6,133 nt of DNA from Sulfitobacter sp. (lineage in GTDB: Bacteria; Pseudomonadota; Alphaproteobacteria; Rhodobacterales; Rhodobacteraceae): positions 1 to 6,133 of the forward strand of contig JAGXHC010000206.1 of NCBI GenBank assembly GCA_024636405.1, read 5' to 3'. Numbering within the stretch: the stretch's first letter is position 1; each line of letters starts with the position of its first letter. The translations under genes and the position numbers were made by a program. Positions 5,910-6,133 of the stretch are shown in pieces. Below the pieces are notes generated by a model. It saw nothing but the letters and a program-made list of their open reading frames with translations, did not search any database and was not told where the DNA came from.

Positions 5910-6133
5910 GTGGGGCGCGGCAAAACCATTGCGCGGCGGTCTTTTTTGATCGGCTCCGTCGCCATTCTGGGCGGTGTGGCCTTTGGCACATATCTTTACA
6001 AGCGCGACGTTGAAAATCCGCTGCTGGCCGATCTGAAGGCCGGAGAGGCGGCGATCACGCCCTTTGTCAAGATCGACGCGCAGGGTGTCACGCTGATCAC
6101 GCCGCGGGCGGATGTGGGGCAAGGCGCCTATTC
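5910..6133 (+). CDS. Molybdopterin-binding large subunit, isoquinoline 1-oxidoreductase beta type, N-terminal part (cut by window end)
   Basis: An open frame with no stop runs from a GTG at 5910 to the window edge, 74 codons plus two bases. It begins MGRGKTIARRSFLIGSVAIL and continues through GGVAFGTYLYKRDVENPLLA. A twin-arginine motif (RRSFLIG, residues 9-15) and a hydrophobic segment (about 12-30) indicate Tat export, with the segment either cleaved or kept as an anchor; no clear AxA site is visible. FVKIDAQGVTLITPRADVGQGAYS near the end matches the conserved opening of the large Mo-cofactor subunit of the IorB type, which usually exceeds 700 residues. There is no in-frame ATG in the visible part. 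GTG is chosen because AGGGGG (5897-5902) lies 7 nt upstream and the small-subunit stop is 2 nt away. The partner of the preceding gene; the pair should form a periplasmic hydroxylase or aldehyde oxidase. Confidence 0.88.
   Translation, partial: MGRGKTIARRSFLIGSVAILGGVAFGTYLYKRDVENPLLADLKAGEAAITPFVKIDAQGVTLITPRADVGQGAY

Overview
The window looks like chromosomal DNA of a GC-rich alphaproteobacterium, most likely Rhodobacteraceae (Roseobacter/Rhodobacter-like). The grounds are the strong G/C third-position bias, the close resemblance of every protein to families common in that group, and an intergenic hairpin element of a style I associate with it. The taxon is inferred from family resemblance; no search was run. 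Every gene looks intact except the two cut by the window edges.

Layout: (1) 1-393, minus strand: 5' end of a fused indolepyruvate ferredoxin oxidoreductase. (2) 394-517: divergent promoter region with two inverted copies of a 10-bp motif, one in front of each flanking gene. (3) 518-970, plus: Lrp/AsnC-family regulator, very probably controlling the divergent oxidoreductase gene. (4) 971-1119: a GC-rich hairpin just after the lrp stop, then a candidate promoter. (5) 1120-4034, plus: tctC-tctB-tctA, a complete tripartite tricarboxylate transporter (TTT) in a tight operon. (6) 4035-4219: tandem hairpins of a REP-like element plus a weak promoter candidate. (7) 4220-5335, plus: class III alcohol dehydrogenase / S-(hydroxymethyl)glutathione dehydrogenase. 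(8) 5336-5448: candidate promoter with a perfect 6-1-6 palindrome next to the ribosome binding site. (9) 5449-5907 and 5910 to the window end, plus: the small [2Fe-2S] subunit and the N-terminus of the large molybdopterin subunit of an isoquinoline 1-oxidoreductase-type molybdenum hydroxylase. The large subunit starts at GTG and carries a twin-arginine signal.

Together the window holds four catabolic modules: arylpyruvate (amino acid) oxidation with its regulator, periplasmic capture and import of a di- or tricarboxylate, glutathione-dependent formaldehyde oxidation, and a periplasmic Mo/Fe-S hydroxylase or aldehyde oxidase. Hairpins or candidate promoters separate them, so they look like neighbouring transcription units rather than one pathway operon. 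I found no CRISPR array, tRNA, rRNA, insertion sequence or convincing new system. The best leads are the regulatory palindromes, the REP-like element and the non-ATG Tat-exported subunit.
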